64,000 nucleotides of DNA, taken from positions 3,534,001-3,598,000 of the forward strand of contig NC_003552.1 in the NCBI RefSeq assembly GCF_000007345.1, read 5' to 3'. A program made the position numbers and the translations under genes. How positions within the stretch are numbered: position 1 is the stretch's first letter; each line of letters opens with the position of its first letter. The notes below the pieces were generated by a model. That model ran no database searches, was not told the origin of the DNA, and was given only the letters and a program-made list of their open reading frames with translations. Shown piece after piece: positions 9,351-18,373 of this stretch. The DNA comes from Methanosarcina acetivorans C2A (lineage in GTDB: Archaea; Halobacteriota; Methanosarcinia; Methanosarcinales; Methanosarcinaceae).

Positions 9351-10625
9351 ATGAAACTTACCTTTTCAGGAAAAGCCCCGGAGGCTATGAAGAAGGAAAA
9401 CAGAGGACTGAATTTTGTAACTGCGATACTGCTAATAGCCGTTCTTCTGACTTCTCCTGCATCTGCAGTTATCGTTTCGGGAGATACACACCTTCAGGTT
9501 GAAGTCTCGGAAATAACCCCTAACCCTGCAAGACCCGGAGAAGACCTGCTTATAACAGTCAATATAGAAAATACCGGTGACGAGCCTGCAGAGAACGTGA
9601 AAATAGGGATCGAAGAACTTTACCCTTTTATCTTTAAGTACAGCACCTCAGATGTGTACGGTTCCGGGACCAATACCGAACGCACTTTTCTAATCGAACA
9701 GATAAGGCAGCGTTCGAAGGTCCAGGTAGACTTCCATTTCAGGGTCAGCCCCGAAGCAAAATCGGGAGATTACCAGCTTGAATTTACTATCAAAGATGAC
9801 GGCGGAACAAGCTTTTCAAAAAGGATTCCTATTCGAGTGGAAGGAAACCCTGATCTCGTACTTACAGACACCGGGGTCTTTCCGGTAAATGCGGAAAATT
9901 CCTCTTCCGGAGCCCTTGTCCCCGGGGAAGAATTTTACCTCAGGACTACAGTCAAAAATGCAGGGAACGGAGATGCGAAAAATGTCCGTGTTATTCTCGA
10001 TCTGAACGGCTCTTCCCCTGTTATTTCCCTGCAGGATAACGTCCGTTTCTTTGAAAACCTGAGTGCCGGAAGTTCCGAAAACCTATCTTTCAAGCTCCTT
10101 TTAGGCAGCAATGCGGGCGTGCAGCCCTACAAGATTCCTCTCCGGATAACCGCCTCAAACGAAGCCGAAACCCTTCAGATCGACAAGTCCCAGGAAATTG
10201 GAGTGAATGTGCTGAACCGGGCGAAAATAAATATTGCAAGCCTTAAATTCGACCCTGAAATGCCTGAGAAAGGCCAGCAGGCTTCCATGATCCTGAGGCT
10301 TGAAAATGTGGGGGACGGAGAAGCTCGTTTTGTGAAAGCCAGGCTCGAAGGGCTTGATGGCGACGGCAACACATATGCTTTTATTGGAAAGCTAAAAAAA
10401 GATGATGATGCTCCTGCAGTCTTTATCTTCATTCCTGAAAAGGCAGGAGAACAGGAGGTAACCCTGCTTGTGGAGTACGAGGACGATTTCGGAGCCCACC
10501 AGCTCAGTGAAAACCTGACGTTCGATGTGATCAGGACAAAAACCAGTATTGTCCCAATTGTCCTGGGAGCAGTCATTGTACTTGCAGCCGCAGGCTTTTA
10601 CCTGAAAAAGAAAGGCAAAATCTAA
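9351..10625 (+). CDS. Secreted/anchored CARDB (COG1361, S-layer-like) protein of an ABC export operon
   Basis: About 424 residues from ATG 9351, or 412 from ATG 9387, which gives a classic signal peptide (MKKENRG, then hydrophobic VTAILLIAVLLT and an ASA cleavage site). Two or three Ig-like CARDB repeats follow (PARPGEDLLITVNIENTGD near the front, FYLRTTVKNAGNGDAKNV in the middle, a third near residue 300). A single C-terminal membrane helix (VLGAVIVLAAAGFYLKKK) anchors it, with the bulk outside. It is followed by a MacB-like permease and ATPase with short gaps, so it probably acts as the extracellular partner of that transporter. Confidence 0.8.
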   Translation: MKLTFSGKAPEAMKKENRGLNFVTAILLIAVLLTSPASAVIVSGDTHLQVEVSEITPNPARPGEDLLITVNIENTGDEPAENVKIGIEELYPFIFKYSTSDVYGSGTNTERTFLIEQIRQRSKVQVDFHFRVSPEAKSGDYQLEFTIKDDGGTSFSKRIPIRVEGNPDLVLTDTGVFPVNAENSSSGALVPGEEFYLRTTVKNAGNGDAKNVRVILDLNGSSPVISLQDNVRFFENLSAGSSENLSFKLLLGSNAGVQPYKIPLRITASNEAETLQIDKSQEIGVNVLNRAKINIASLKFDPEMPEKGQQASMILRLENVGDGEARFVKARLEGLDGDGNTYAFIGKLKKDDDAPAVFIFIPEKAGEQEVTLLVEYEDDFGAHQLSENLTFDVIRTKTSIVPIVLGAVIVLAAAGFYLKKKGKI

Positions 10626-10678
10626 GCTGGGGAAACGAAAAGAGGAACGTTTCAAATAACCTTAAAGGATGCCCTATT

Positions 10679-11884
10679 ATGCTTGAAAAGGCTAAAGTCT
10701 CCTTTTTTCTTGCCAGCCGTTCAATTACTCGAGGCAACAAAGGGATTACAATCTTTACGGTCTTCGTACTGACCCTGATATTTATTCAGCTTGTGCTTTT
10801 CTCAAGTATTCTGGCAGGAGTTACGCTCAAATTCAATGAGCTGATGGTGGACTACCAGACAGGGAACGTGGTGATTGAGCCAAAAGAAGAGGAACATTAT
10901 ATAGAAGATGCATCAGCCCTGCAGAAGAAGATCGAAAGTCTCCCCCAAGTTGTAGGGACCTCGGCCCGCCTGAAGACCACAGGAACTTTCCGCTACAAAG
11001 AAAAAGAGATAGGAGGTACGGTTTACGGGATTGATCCTGCGGATGAAGCCTTTGTAACCGGGCTTGAGGGAGCCGTAATAAGCGGGGAGTTTCTCAGCAG
11101 GCCCGACAGGGGCGAAATTATTCTGGGCAGGGAGGTCTCGGGAGGTTATGGAGCCTTGATGGAGTCAAGGTCTCTTGGCGGTGTGGAGGTTGGCGACACC
11201 ATAGAACTTACCATCAGCGGAAAAACCAAGGAGTTCAGAGTCAAAGGGATCTATTCCACTCTTTTCTTCATGGCCGACGCAGGAGCCTACATCAGCCGCG
11301 CCGACATGGAAGAGATGCTGGGCGTGGAAAACGAGGATTATGCTCAGGAAATAGCTGTCAAGACCACCCCAGGCACGGATGAATATGAGACCCGCACAGC
11401 CCTCCTGTCCCTCGGTATAAAGGAAAATATCCGCACCTGGCATGAGTTTGCAGGCATCCTCCGCCTCATTGAAAACACCCTGGGCCTTGTCAGGAACATT
11501 ATGAACGCAATAGGCCTTTTGATAGCGTTTGTGATTATCTTTGTGGTAATTTATGTTAATATAGTGAATAAGAAACGGCAGATCGGTGTCCAGAAAGCAA
11601 TCGGGATAGAACAGAATGTGATCGTTGCTTCTTTCGTGCTTCAGGCAATGCTCTACGCCGGCACAGGGATCATACTCGGCTATGCTTTTATGCGTTTCGG
11701 ACTTGTTCCTTACACGGTTTCTCACCCTCTCCAGGTCCCCCTGGGCGCTATGAGTCTGAAACTTGACGATGCCGAAGCCATAGACCGGGCAATCCTCCTT
11801 TTCCTTGCCTCCATAATAGGCTCTGTAATCCCTGCGTATAAACTGGCCCAGAAAGATCTTCTCGACCTTATCTGGGGGAAGTGA
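10679..11884 (+). CDS. MacB/FtsX-type ABC transporter permease
   Basis: 401 residues. An N-terminal membrane helix (VFVLTLIFIQLVLFSSIL) is followed by a large extracytoplasmic MacB-PCD-like domain (residues about 45-250) and an FtsX domain with three C-terminal helices (ending KLAQKDLLDLIWGK). It pairs with the ATPase that starts 15 bases downstream and with the CARDB protein upstream. Substrate unknown; such systems export or mechanically act on envelope molecules. Confidence 0.88.
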   Translation: MLEKAKVSFFLASRSITRGNKGITIFTVFVLTLIFIQLVLFSSILAGVTLKFNELMVDYQTGNVVIEPKEEEHYIEDASALQKKIESLPQVVGTSARLKTTGTFRYKEKEIGGTVYGIDPADEAFVTGLEGAVISGEFLSRPDRGEIILGREVSGGYGALMESRSLGGVEVGDTIELTISGKTKEFRVKGIYSTLFFMADAGAYISRADMEEMLGVENEDYAQEIAVKTTPGTDEYETRTALLSLGIKENIRTWHEFAGILRLIENTLGLVRNIMNAIGLLIAFVIIFVVIYVNIVNKKRQIGVQKAIGIEQNVIVASFVLQAMLYAGTGIILGYAFMRFGLVPYTVSHPLQVPLGAMSLKLDDAEAIDRAILLFLASIIGSVIPAYKLAQKDLLDLIWGK

Positions 11885-11899
11885 GAGGAGGTGACAAAA

Positions 11900-12634
11900 A
11901 TGGAAAATGAAAGGAAGCCTGAACTTGAAATGGAAACAGCTCCCGAAAAGAATGGCGACATAATTATTGAAGGAATAGAAATAGTCCGGACCTTCAAAAT
12001 GGGAGAGGTACAGGTAAGGGCGCTCCGGGGAGTAAATGTAAAAATCAGGAGAGGAGAGTTCGTTGCAATCATGGGTCCCAGCGGTTCCGGAAAAACCACT
12101 CTCTTAAACCAGCTGGGACTTCTCGATACCCCTACCTCAGGAAAAGTCGTTATAGACGAAACCGACACTTCCAGCATGTCCGACAAAGAAAAAGGCAAAT
12201 TCCGCCTCCATAACCTGGGCTATGTTTTTCAGGACTATGCCCTCCTGCCAGAACTTGATGCCTCCGAAAATGTCTATATTTCCCTCATGATGCAGGGCAA
12301 AACAAAAGAAGAATGCGAATCAGCAGCAGCAGAAATCCTCAAAGCCGTCGGCCTTGGAGACCGCCTGCATCAGCTTCCCTCAAAAATGAGTGGCGGCCAG
12401 CAGCAGCGAGTCTCTATTGCCCGCGCCCTTGCCCATTCCCCAAGAGTTCTGTTCGCAGACGAACCCTGCGCGAACCTGGACTCTCAAACCTCAAGAGAAG
12501 TGCTCGACCTTTTCAAGAAGTTCAATACGGAAAAAGGCCAGACGATCGTAATGGTCACGCATGAAGAATGGCACGCTGCATACGCTGACAGGGTGATCAG
12601 GTTAAAAGACGGGGTCGTGGAAAAGCGAGCTTAA
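11900..12634 (+). CDS. MacB/LolD-type ABC transporter ATP-binding protein
   Basis: About 244 residues. ATG 11900 is chosen over GTG 11891 because GGAGGTGA ends five bases before it. Walker A GPSGSGKTT, Q-loop FQDYALLPEL, signature SGGQQQR, Walker B VLFADEPCANLD and the H-loop MVTHE are all intact. The short Glu-rich N-terminal extension is atypical but harmless. It powers the adjacent FtsX-type permease. Confidence 0.93.
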   Translation: MENERKPELEMETAPEKNGDIIIEGIEIVRTFKMGEVQVRALRGVNVKIRRGEFVAIMGPSGSGKTTLLNQLGLLDTPTSGKVVIDETDTSSMSDKEKGKFRLHNLGYVFQDYALLPELDASENVYISLMMQGKTKEECESAAAEILKAVGLGDRLHQLPSKMSGGQQQRVSIARALAHSPRVLFADEPCANLDSQTSREVLDLFKKFNTEKGQTIVMVTHEEWHAAYADRVIRLKDGVVEKRA

Positions 12635-13511
12635 ACTTAAAATGCTATTGAACTTAAACCACTGTTTTACTTAAACCGCTGTTGACTTTAACTGCTCACC
12701 CGATTTCACCAACATAGCTGGGCCGCCCGAATTGCGCCTCGGGAGTACGCAGTCTGTTTCGCTCCGCTCAAGCAGACTATTTATGGGTTAATAAGTGGAT
12801 CTACACTCAAGAGGACTAACTTAAAAGCATGATAAAGTAAATAGACACAGGAGAGTGGTCTTCCTCAAGAAGACAAAAAAGAAGAAAAACAGACCAGAAG
12901 TAAAATCCAGAAGTGAAATTTACGAAGAAGCGAATAAGAAATAAACGGAAAAAAACAGGAAAATAGCAAGAAAAACAAGTGAATGGAACCGAAAAACAGG
13001 CAAGGTGTAAACAAGGAAAGTTAAATTCGATTTAAAAAATACTCTTTTTTAAATTTCAAAATTTTCCTACTCAGGGCTTTTTTCTTTCTACCACTGCTTA
13101 TTTCATATTTCGACAGGCTGCCAGAAAGGCTGGCAGGGAACATTGTATGATCTTAAAAGTATTTTTCAGGGCTTGAGAAGAAATAAGAGAAAGTATTTCC
13201 CGGAAGTTGCTTCCGGAAGTTGCGGCACAGAAATCAGATATTATTTTCTTTATCAGGGATTATTTCCTGAAGATGTAATACAAAAGACGGCATAAAAAAT
13301 ATGCTTCTCATAGAATTATATAGTTTTTTGGGTATATAGGATATAATAGGAATTCAAAGGGGGATTTGCTGGGATGTTATCCGAAATAGTTACCTTTGTA
13401 TTAGGCGGGTGATGGTCACTTTATTAGGGCAAGATTTGTCCGATTGTTTATTAAAATATTAGAAAAGTTTTATTAGTAACATTTACAATATAATTACTAT
13501 AAATTACAACT
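12635..13511. other. Gene-free stretch with two small hairpins
   Basis: About 880 bases without a credible gene. At 12726-12743 CCCGA and TCGGG can pair, and at 12751-12778 AGTCTG and CAGACT flank a 16-base loop; together they could form a structured RNA or a transcript end after the ABC operon. The rest is A-rich (12830-13030) or AT-rich, with TATA-like sequence near 13316-13350 that may serve the operon starting at 13512. Confidence 0.4.
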
Positions 13512-14390
13512 GTGGTTTGCGATTATATGCTTGTAGTGCCTCTTCTGGAAAAATATAAAAAATATCTGATGTGGTCGTATCGTACCCTCGGTTTTTTCCA
13601 AACAGCCGGAAAATTTTCTATTTTGTTTTTATTAATGATCCTGTTTAACCTGTACGAGCTGGCTTATTATATTCCCGAAGTGGAGAAATTGAGTAAGATC
13701 CAGACATACATGAACACTTACTGGTTTAACCTCGGGTTAATGGCGGCAGGGGCACTGGTGTTGACTCTTCTTTTCGGTTTGATTCACAGGTTACTTGACA
13801 GAAGAAATAAGTTTAACTTGATAACTCTCATTGAAACCGGCTTTCCGGAACTGAAAACAAGGCTTGCAACGGCATATGATAACAGCCAGAATATCAACAT
13901 AGTTACAAAGAAACTGCTTGAGGATGTGCACATCCAGCTCAGCGGGATCAAAATAAAAAAAATAATTCCGAAAAACCAGATTTTCAGGTCGTTTGTAATA
14001 TTTTTGCTGGCAGCTGGAGCTGTCACCTTCTGCATCCATGAGGGCTTCAGCTTTGATGTATCCCCCAGCCAGCTAATCGATGATCTCCTGGACAACATGT
14101 CTGACCTGAATGCCAGAGCAGCTTACGAGGAAAAAGAGGAGGTTGCCCCGGATTCCAGGTACAGGGTAGAAGCTGTCATCATAAAAAATGGAGATAAGGT
14201 TGAAATGAAAATCAACCCGAGCCTGGGCCTCGGGTTCACAAGCCAGGTCGATGCGGATACTGATAAGAATTTCAACGAGAGTGTAGACAACCTGGAAGAT
14301 GAATTCAGGCAGAGTCAAACCTACTCGGAAAACCTGCCGGAAGAATATGAGCCTTTGATCAAACAATATTTTGAAGCACTTTCATCCTGA
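13512..14390 (+). CDS. Membrane protein of unknown function, first gene of MoxR/vWA operon
   Basis: About 290 residues, with GTG 13512 or ATG 13527 as start. Two N-terminal membrane helices (around residues 33-50 and 73-95), a cytoplasmic stretch, a third helix (FVIFLLAAGAVTFCI), then an acidic soluble tail. I do not recognise a named family. It lies directly upstream of moxR and runs in the same direction, so it likely belongs to that membrane-associated chaperone operon. Confidence 0.75.
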   Translation: MVCDYMLVVPLLEKYKKYLMWSYRTLGFFQTAGKFSILFLLMILFNLYELAYYIPEVEKLSKIQTYMNTYWFNLGLMAAGALVLTLLFGLIHRLLDRRNKFNLITLIETGFPELKTRLATAYDNSQNINIVTKKLLEDVHIQLSGIKIKKIIPKNQIFRSFVIFLLAAGAVTFCIHEGFSFDVSPSQLIDDLLDNMSDLNARAAYEEKEEVAPDSRYRVEAVIIKNGDKVEMKINPSLGLGFTSQVDADTDKNFNESVDNLEDEFRQSQTYSENLPEEYEPLIKQYFEALSS

Positions 14391-14558
14391 ATCTGTCCCC
14401 CCGAATCTTCCCCTGAATCAATTATTTTCAATGAAAAAATTACAGCGAAGAAATTATAGAAATCAGAAGATAAGAGAAAGCAAAAAGCCCGTAAAGCAGC
14501 AGAAGTGCCCGAATTTGCAGCAAATGCCAGATTTATGAAAAAACAACGGAGTTTCAAT

Positions 14559-15560
14559 ATGATAGAGCTACAGGAAATCCAGCTTGAAGATTCTGAACTT
14601 AACTTAAAGCCTACCTATGAAAAAGCCCCCAAGATTTTCGAGGTTATTTTCAGAGAAATCGGCAATGCTATCGTCGGCCAGAAAGAAATGGTTCGCCAGA
14701 TCATAATAGCCATGCTGTGTGAAGGGCATGTCCTCGTTGAAAGCAATCCCGGGCTTGGCAAGACCCTTACGATTTCCACAATTTCCCAGATCATGAGCAT
14801 GAAGTTCAGCAGGATACAGTGTACACCTGACCTTATGCCTGCGGATATCACCGGGACCGACATTATCGAAGAAGACGAAAGAGGCTCAAAACGTTTCAGG
14901 TTCAAGCAAGGTCCTGTTTTTGCAAATATCGTGCTCGCAGATGAAATCAACCGCGCTTCCCCGAAGACCCAGTCCGCCCTGCTTGAAGCCATGCAGGAAA
15001 AACAGGTGACAATTGCAAGCACGACATATCCACTGGACAGGCCTTTCTTTATCCTTGCAACCCAGAACCCTATAGAAATGGAAGGTACTTATACCCTTCC
15101 CGAAGCCCAGCTTGACAGGTTTTTAATGAAGATCCGTCTGGGTTACCCGGATTCCGAAGAAGAGTTTGAGATTGTAAACCGTTACGCTGAGGCACTCAGG
15201 CCTTCGGTGCGGAGATGTATAGAAAAAAATACTTTTCTTGAACTGCAACAGATTACCCGCAGAATCCCTATCTCAAACAAACTCAAGAAATATGCAATCG
15301 ATATCGTGAACCAGACCCGGAATATGCCTGAGATGATAGAAGCAGGGGCATCCCCAAGGGCTTCAATTGCCCTGATTCTCTGCGCAAAGGCAAACGCGTT
15401 TCTCGACGGCAGGGGATACGTCGATAAAGAGGACATTGACTCCATGGCCCTTCCGGTCCTCCGCCACAGGATAATTCTATCTTTTGATGCTGCAAGGAGT
15501 AACATCACGAGCGATAAAATCATAGAAAAAATCCTGGAAAGCAGAAAAACAATTATCTGA
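14559..15560 (+). CDS. MoxR-family AAA+ ATPase
   Basis: About 333 residues from ATG 14559, which has GGAG seven bases upstream; the open frame extends to 14505 without better support. Walker A-like ESNPGLGKT, Walker B VLADEINRASPKTQSALLEAM, sensor 1 ATQNPIEMEGTYTLPEAQLDRF and the C-terminal lid are clear. MoxR ATPases work with DUF58 and vWA proteins in assembly or activation of partner complexes, commonly metalloenzymes or envelope proteins. The same gene order is seen here: moxR, DUF58, then two vWA membrane proteins. Confidence 0.94.
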   Translation: MIELQEIQLEDSELNLKPTYEKAPKIFEVIFREIGNAIVGQKEMVRQIIIAMLCEGHVLVESNPGLGKTLTISTISQIMSMKFSRIQCTPDLMPADITGTDIIEEDERGSKRFRFKQGPVFANIVLADEINRASPKTQSALLEAMQEKQVTIASTTYPLDRPFFILATQNPIEMEGTYTLPEAQLDRFLMKIRLGYPDSEEEFEIVNRYAEALRPSVRRCIEKNTFLELQQITRRIPISNKLKKYAIDIVNQTRNMPEMIEAGASPRASIALILCAKANAFLDGRGYVDKEDIDSMALPVLRHRIILSFDAARSNITSDKIIEKILESRKTII

Positions 15561-15590
15561 CCCGGCCTGCGGAAAAAAAGGCTGGAGGCG

Positions 15591-16481
15591 ATGATCATAA
15601 TGACTGGCGCAAAACACAGAATCGATACATCATTCCTGACCCAGCTCGATAGATATGAGATCCCCCTCAGCAGGAGAGTTTCCGCAATTCACACGGGCAG
15701 TCACCAGTCTACCAGGATGGGGGCAGGGCTTGAACTCATAGATCACAGAAAATACAATCCTGGAGACTCGTTAAAAAAAATAGACTGGAACCTCTATGCC
15801 CGTACGGAAAAGCTCTATATCCGCAGGTTCGAAGAAGACAAAAACCTCAACATGGTCATCCTGCTTGATGCCAGTGGCAGCATGCTCTTTCCTGAAAGCA
15901 CGCCGAACAAGTTCGAGTATGCGTCGACAATAGCTGCAGGTGTTTCTTACATCGTAATGAAACATAACGATGTGTATACGGTTGCAACGTTTGCAGACGG
16001 CGTGGAGTACACAAAAGCTCATAAAGGAAGGGACGACTTCCTGCGGACAATAGACTCCCTGACCCGGATTTCGGTCAGTGGAGACACAAAGCTTGCAGAT
16101 TGCGCCGACTCCATATATCCAAGGATAAAAACGAAATCAATGGTGCTTATAATTTCAGACTTTCTGGATAGCATCGAATCGGTCCGGAATGCCGTTAACA
16201 GGCTGTCCAGACACGAGCTTGTGCTTGTACATGTTTATGATGAGACCGAAATGAACCTGCCTGAAACCGTGGATGGATCAGTAAAATTTATTGACAGCGA
16301 GACAAACGAAGAAATCAGTTTTACGGTGGGCCCCAACTTCAAAGAAGAATACGCTGCCGAATACGCAAAGCATGTAGCCGAACTGGAAAAAATTGCCTAC
16401 GATTTTAAAATCCCTTACTTCCGTGTCAGCATAGAAAACCAGCCGTTTGATACCGTTCTAAGAATTATAGGTGAAGGGTGA
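15591..16481 (+). CDS. DUF58 domain protein with vWA-like fold
   Basis: 296 residues (ATG 15591; ATG 15600 is an alternative, since GGAGG ends only two bases before 15591). The DUF58 signature (GLELIDHRKYNPGDSLKKIDWN, split by one residue from RTEKLYIRRFEEDKN) is followed by a metal-site motif LLDASGSM. Soluble partner of MoxR. Its stop codon overlaps the GTG upstream of the next gene. Confidence 0.92.
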   Translation: MIIMTGAKHRIDTSFLTQLDRYEIPLSRRVSAIHTGSHQSTRMGAGLELIDHRKYNPGDSLKKIDWNLYARTEKLYIRRFEEDKNLNMVILLDASGSMLFPESTPNKFEYASTIAAGVSYIVMKHNDVYTVATFADGVEYTKAHKGRDDFLRTIDSLTRISVSGDTKLADCADSIYPRIKTKSMVLIISDFLDSIESVRNAVNRLSRHELVLVHVYDETEMNLPETVDGSVKFIDSETNEEISFTVGPNFKEEYAAEYAKHVAELEKIAYDFKIPYFRVSIENQPFDTVLRIIGEG

Positions 16482-16489
16482 TCCTGCCC

Positions 16490-18373
16490 ATGGACTTTGA
16501 ATTTTCTCAGGGGCTGGCTGCACTTGCAGGCATAATTCCCCTTACGATAATATACCTGCTCAAGCCCCGCCCAAAAAATGTTATTCTGCCTTCCCTGATG
16601 TTTGTCCGGAGGATAAGCCAGAATGTGCTTGATTCGCGGCGCACCATCAGTACGAAAATAACAGACCCTCTTTTTTTCATACAGTTGCTGGCCCTTATTC
16701 TTCTCTCGACAGCAATTGCAGGGCCCCTCCTCGAAGAAGTAAAAGCAGATTCTGAAAAGGTAATAATTATTATAGACTCGTCTGCAAGCATGACAGCCCG
16801 GGATAGGGTTGATGCCGCAAAGGCGATTGCAATAGACAGCCTTGCCGAAGAAAATACGATTATCACAGCTGAAAGTATTCCTGTGGTGCTTGCAAAAGCG
16901 CTGGATGCGGATGATGCAAAAGGAGTGATCGACAGCCTGGAGATGAGAAACACTCCGGCAGACATTCCCAAAGCGATTTTAACCGTTGTAAACGAGAAAG
17001 AGAACGAAAACGGAAAAGTCGTGGTTATATCCGATTTTGAAAATTGGGCAGGAAGGACACCTGAAACCTACATCCGGATTGCAAACACGAAAAACATGGA
17101 GCTTGAGTTCAGACAGGTTGGCGATAAAACTGCCAATTACGCAATTGTGGACGGTTACTTAAAAGACAGAAACGACGGGACATATGAATATACCTGTACT
17201 GTCAAAAATTTCAACAATGAAAGTGCAGACCTTGAAGTTCAACTGGAGAGTGGGACTGACTCCTCCGGCACAGAGGTGAGCAGTTCGGTACAGCTTGAAG
17301 GGCTCGGAGCGCAACAGATAAAGTTTTCAAATATTCCCCAGGGCGCATCAACTGTGAGAATCCTCAATGAGGATGCAATACCCTGCGACAATATTGCTTA
17401 CATTTCAATTCCTGAAGTCAAACCCAAAAAAGTTCTGGTCTTGACAGACCCTGAGGAAAATGCCGGGAAATCTCCCCTGATAACAGCGATATCCCTCCTG
17501 CCCGACATTCACCTTGAGGTCCGGCAGTCCCTGCCTGATAATGTTACGGAATATGATACCATTATCGTAAACTCTAAAGAGAAATCTCTCCCGGCCCTCG
17601 ATGTCCTGGAAATCGTAGCTTATGCAAAAAGCGGAAAGGACCTGATAGTAATAGGAAATGAGTGCCTGTACGATTCCTTACCTATGCACGGGCTTTATTC
17701 CGTCCTGCCGGTAAACATAATTTCAGTAGAAGATGAAGGTAGCCACACCATCGAGACCGTGGGGAGCGGAAAAAATATTTTTGAAGACGTTACGTTCGGT
17801 GAGGTATACCTGCGCCGGTTCCTCGTCACCACCCCGAAAGAAGGGGCTTCGGTCCTTGCAGAGGTAAAGGGAACAGGGCCTCTGGTCAGCATGCAGAGTA
17901 TAAAAAACGGGACCGTGACCTATGTAGGGTTCAGTGATACTACAGGAAAAGATGCCTGGAACAATTTTGCCACTACCCCGACCTACCCTGTGTTCTGGGT
18001 AAAACTGCTCAGATATATGTGGGGAGTCGGAGACATCAGTGAAACAAACGTGAATACGGGCCGGTACCAGGCATTTGACCAGGATGTCCTGATAAAAACT
18101 CCGACCGAGACGATCAGCAGCAGTTTCGTCTATTATGACGAGTGCGGGCTGTACAGCCTGAACCAGAAGACCGTTGCTGCTAACCTCTACGATTCCATGG
18201 AATCGAATACCTTTACGGAAAAAAGACTGAACCTGACAGGTGAAAACGGAGAAATCAAGAAGCTGGAACTCCGTACAAAGTTTCCTGACAAACTCCGGAA
18301 GTACCTTATCTACGCTTTACTGCTGCTCCTCATAATTGAAAACGCAGTCATGTTCAGGAGGAGGATCATATGA
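16490..18373 (+). CDS. BatA-like vWA membrane protein
   Basis: About 627 residues from ATG 16490, with GGTGAT seven bases upstream. It opens with the BatA N-terminal membrane motif (LAALAGIIPLTIIYLLKPRPK, two hydrophobic helices in the first 90 residues), then a vWA domain with IIDSSASM, a long extracytoplasmic region and a single C-terminal helix (YLIYALLLLLIIENAVMF). It overlaps the next gene by four bases. It probably forms the membrane complex acted on by MoxR and DUF58. Confidence 0.88.
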   Translation: MDFEFSQGLAALAGIIPLTIIYLLKPRPKNVILPSLMFVRRISQNVLDSRRTISTKITDPLFFIQLLALILLSTAIAGPLLEEVKADSEKVIIIIDSSASMTARDRVDAAKAIAIDSLAEENTIITAESIPVVLAKALDADDAKGVIDSLEMRNTPADIPKAILTVVNEKENENGKVVVISDFENWAGRTPETYIRIANTKNMELEFRQVGDKTANYAIVDGYLKDRNDGTYEYTCTVKNFNNESADLEVQLESGTDSSGTEVSSSVQLEGLGAQQIKFSNIPQGASTVRILNEDAIPCDNIAYISIPEVKPKKVLVLTDPEENAGKSPLITAISLLPDIHLEVRQSLPDNVTEYDTIIVNSKEKSLPALDVLEIVAYAKSGKDLIVIGNECLYDSLPMHGLYSVLPVNIISVEDEGSHTIETVGSGKNIFEDVTFGEVYLRRFLVTTPKEGASVLAEVKGTGPLVSMQSIKNGTVTYVGFSDTTGKDAWNNFATTPTYPVFWVKLLRYMWGVGDISETNVNTGRYQAFDQDVLIKTPTETISSSFVYYDECGLYSLNQKTVAANLYDSMESNTFTEKRLNLTGENGEIKKLELRTKFPDKLRKYLIYALLLLLIIENAVMFRRRII

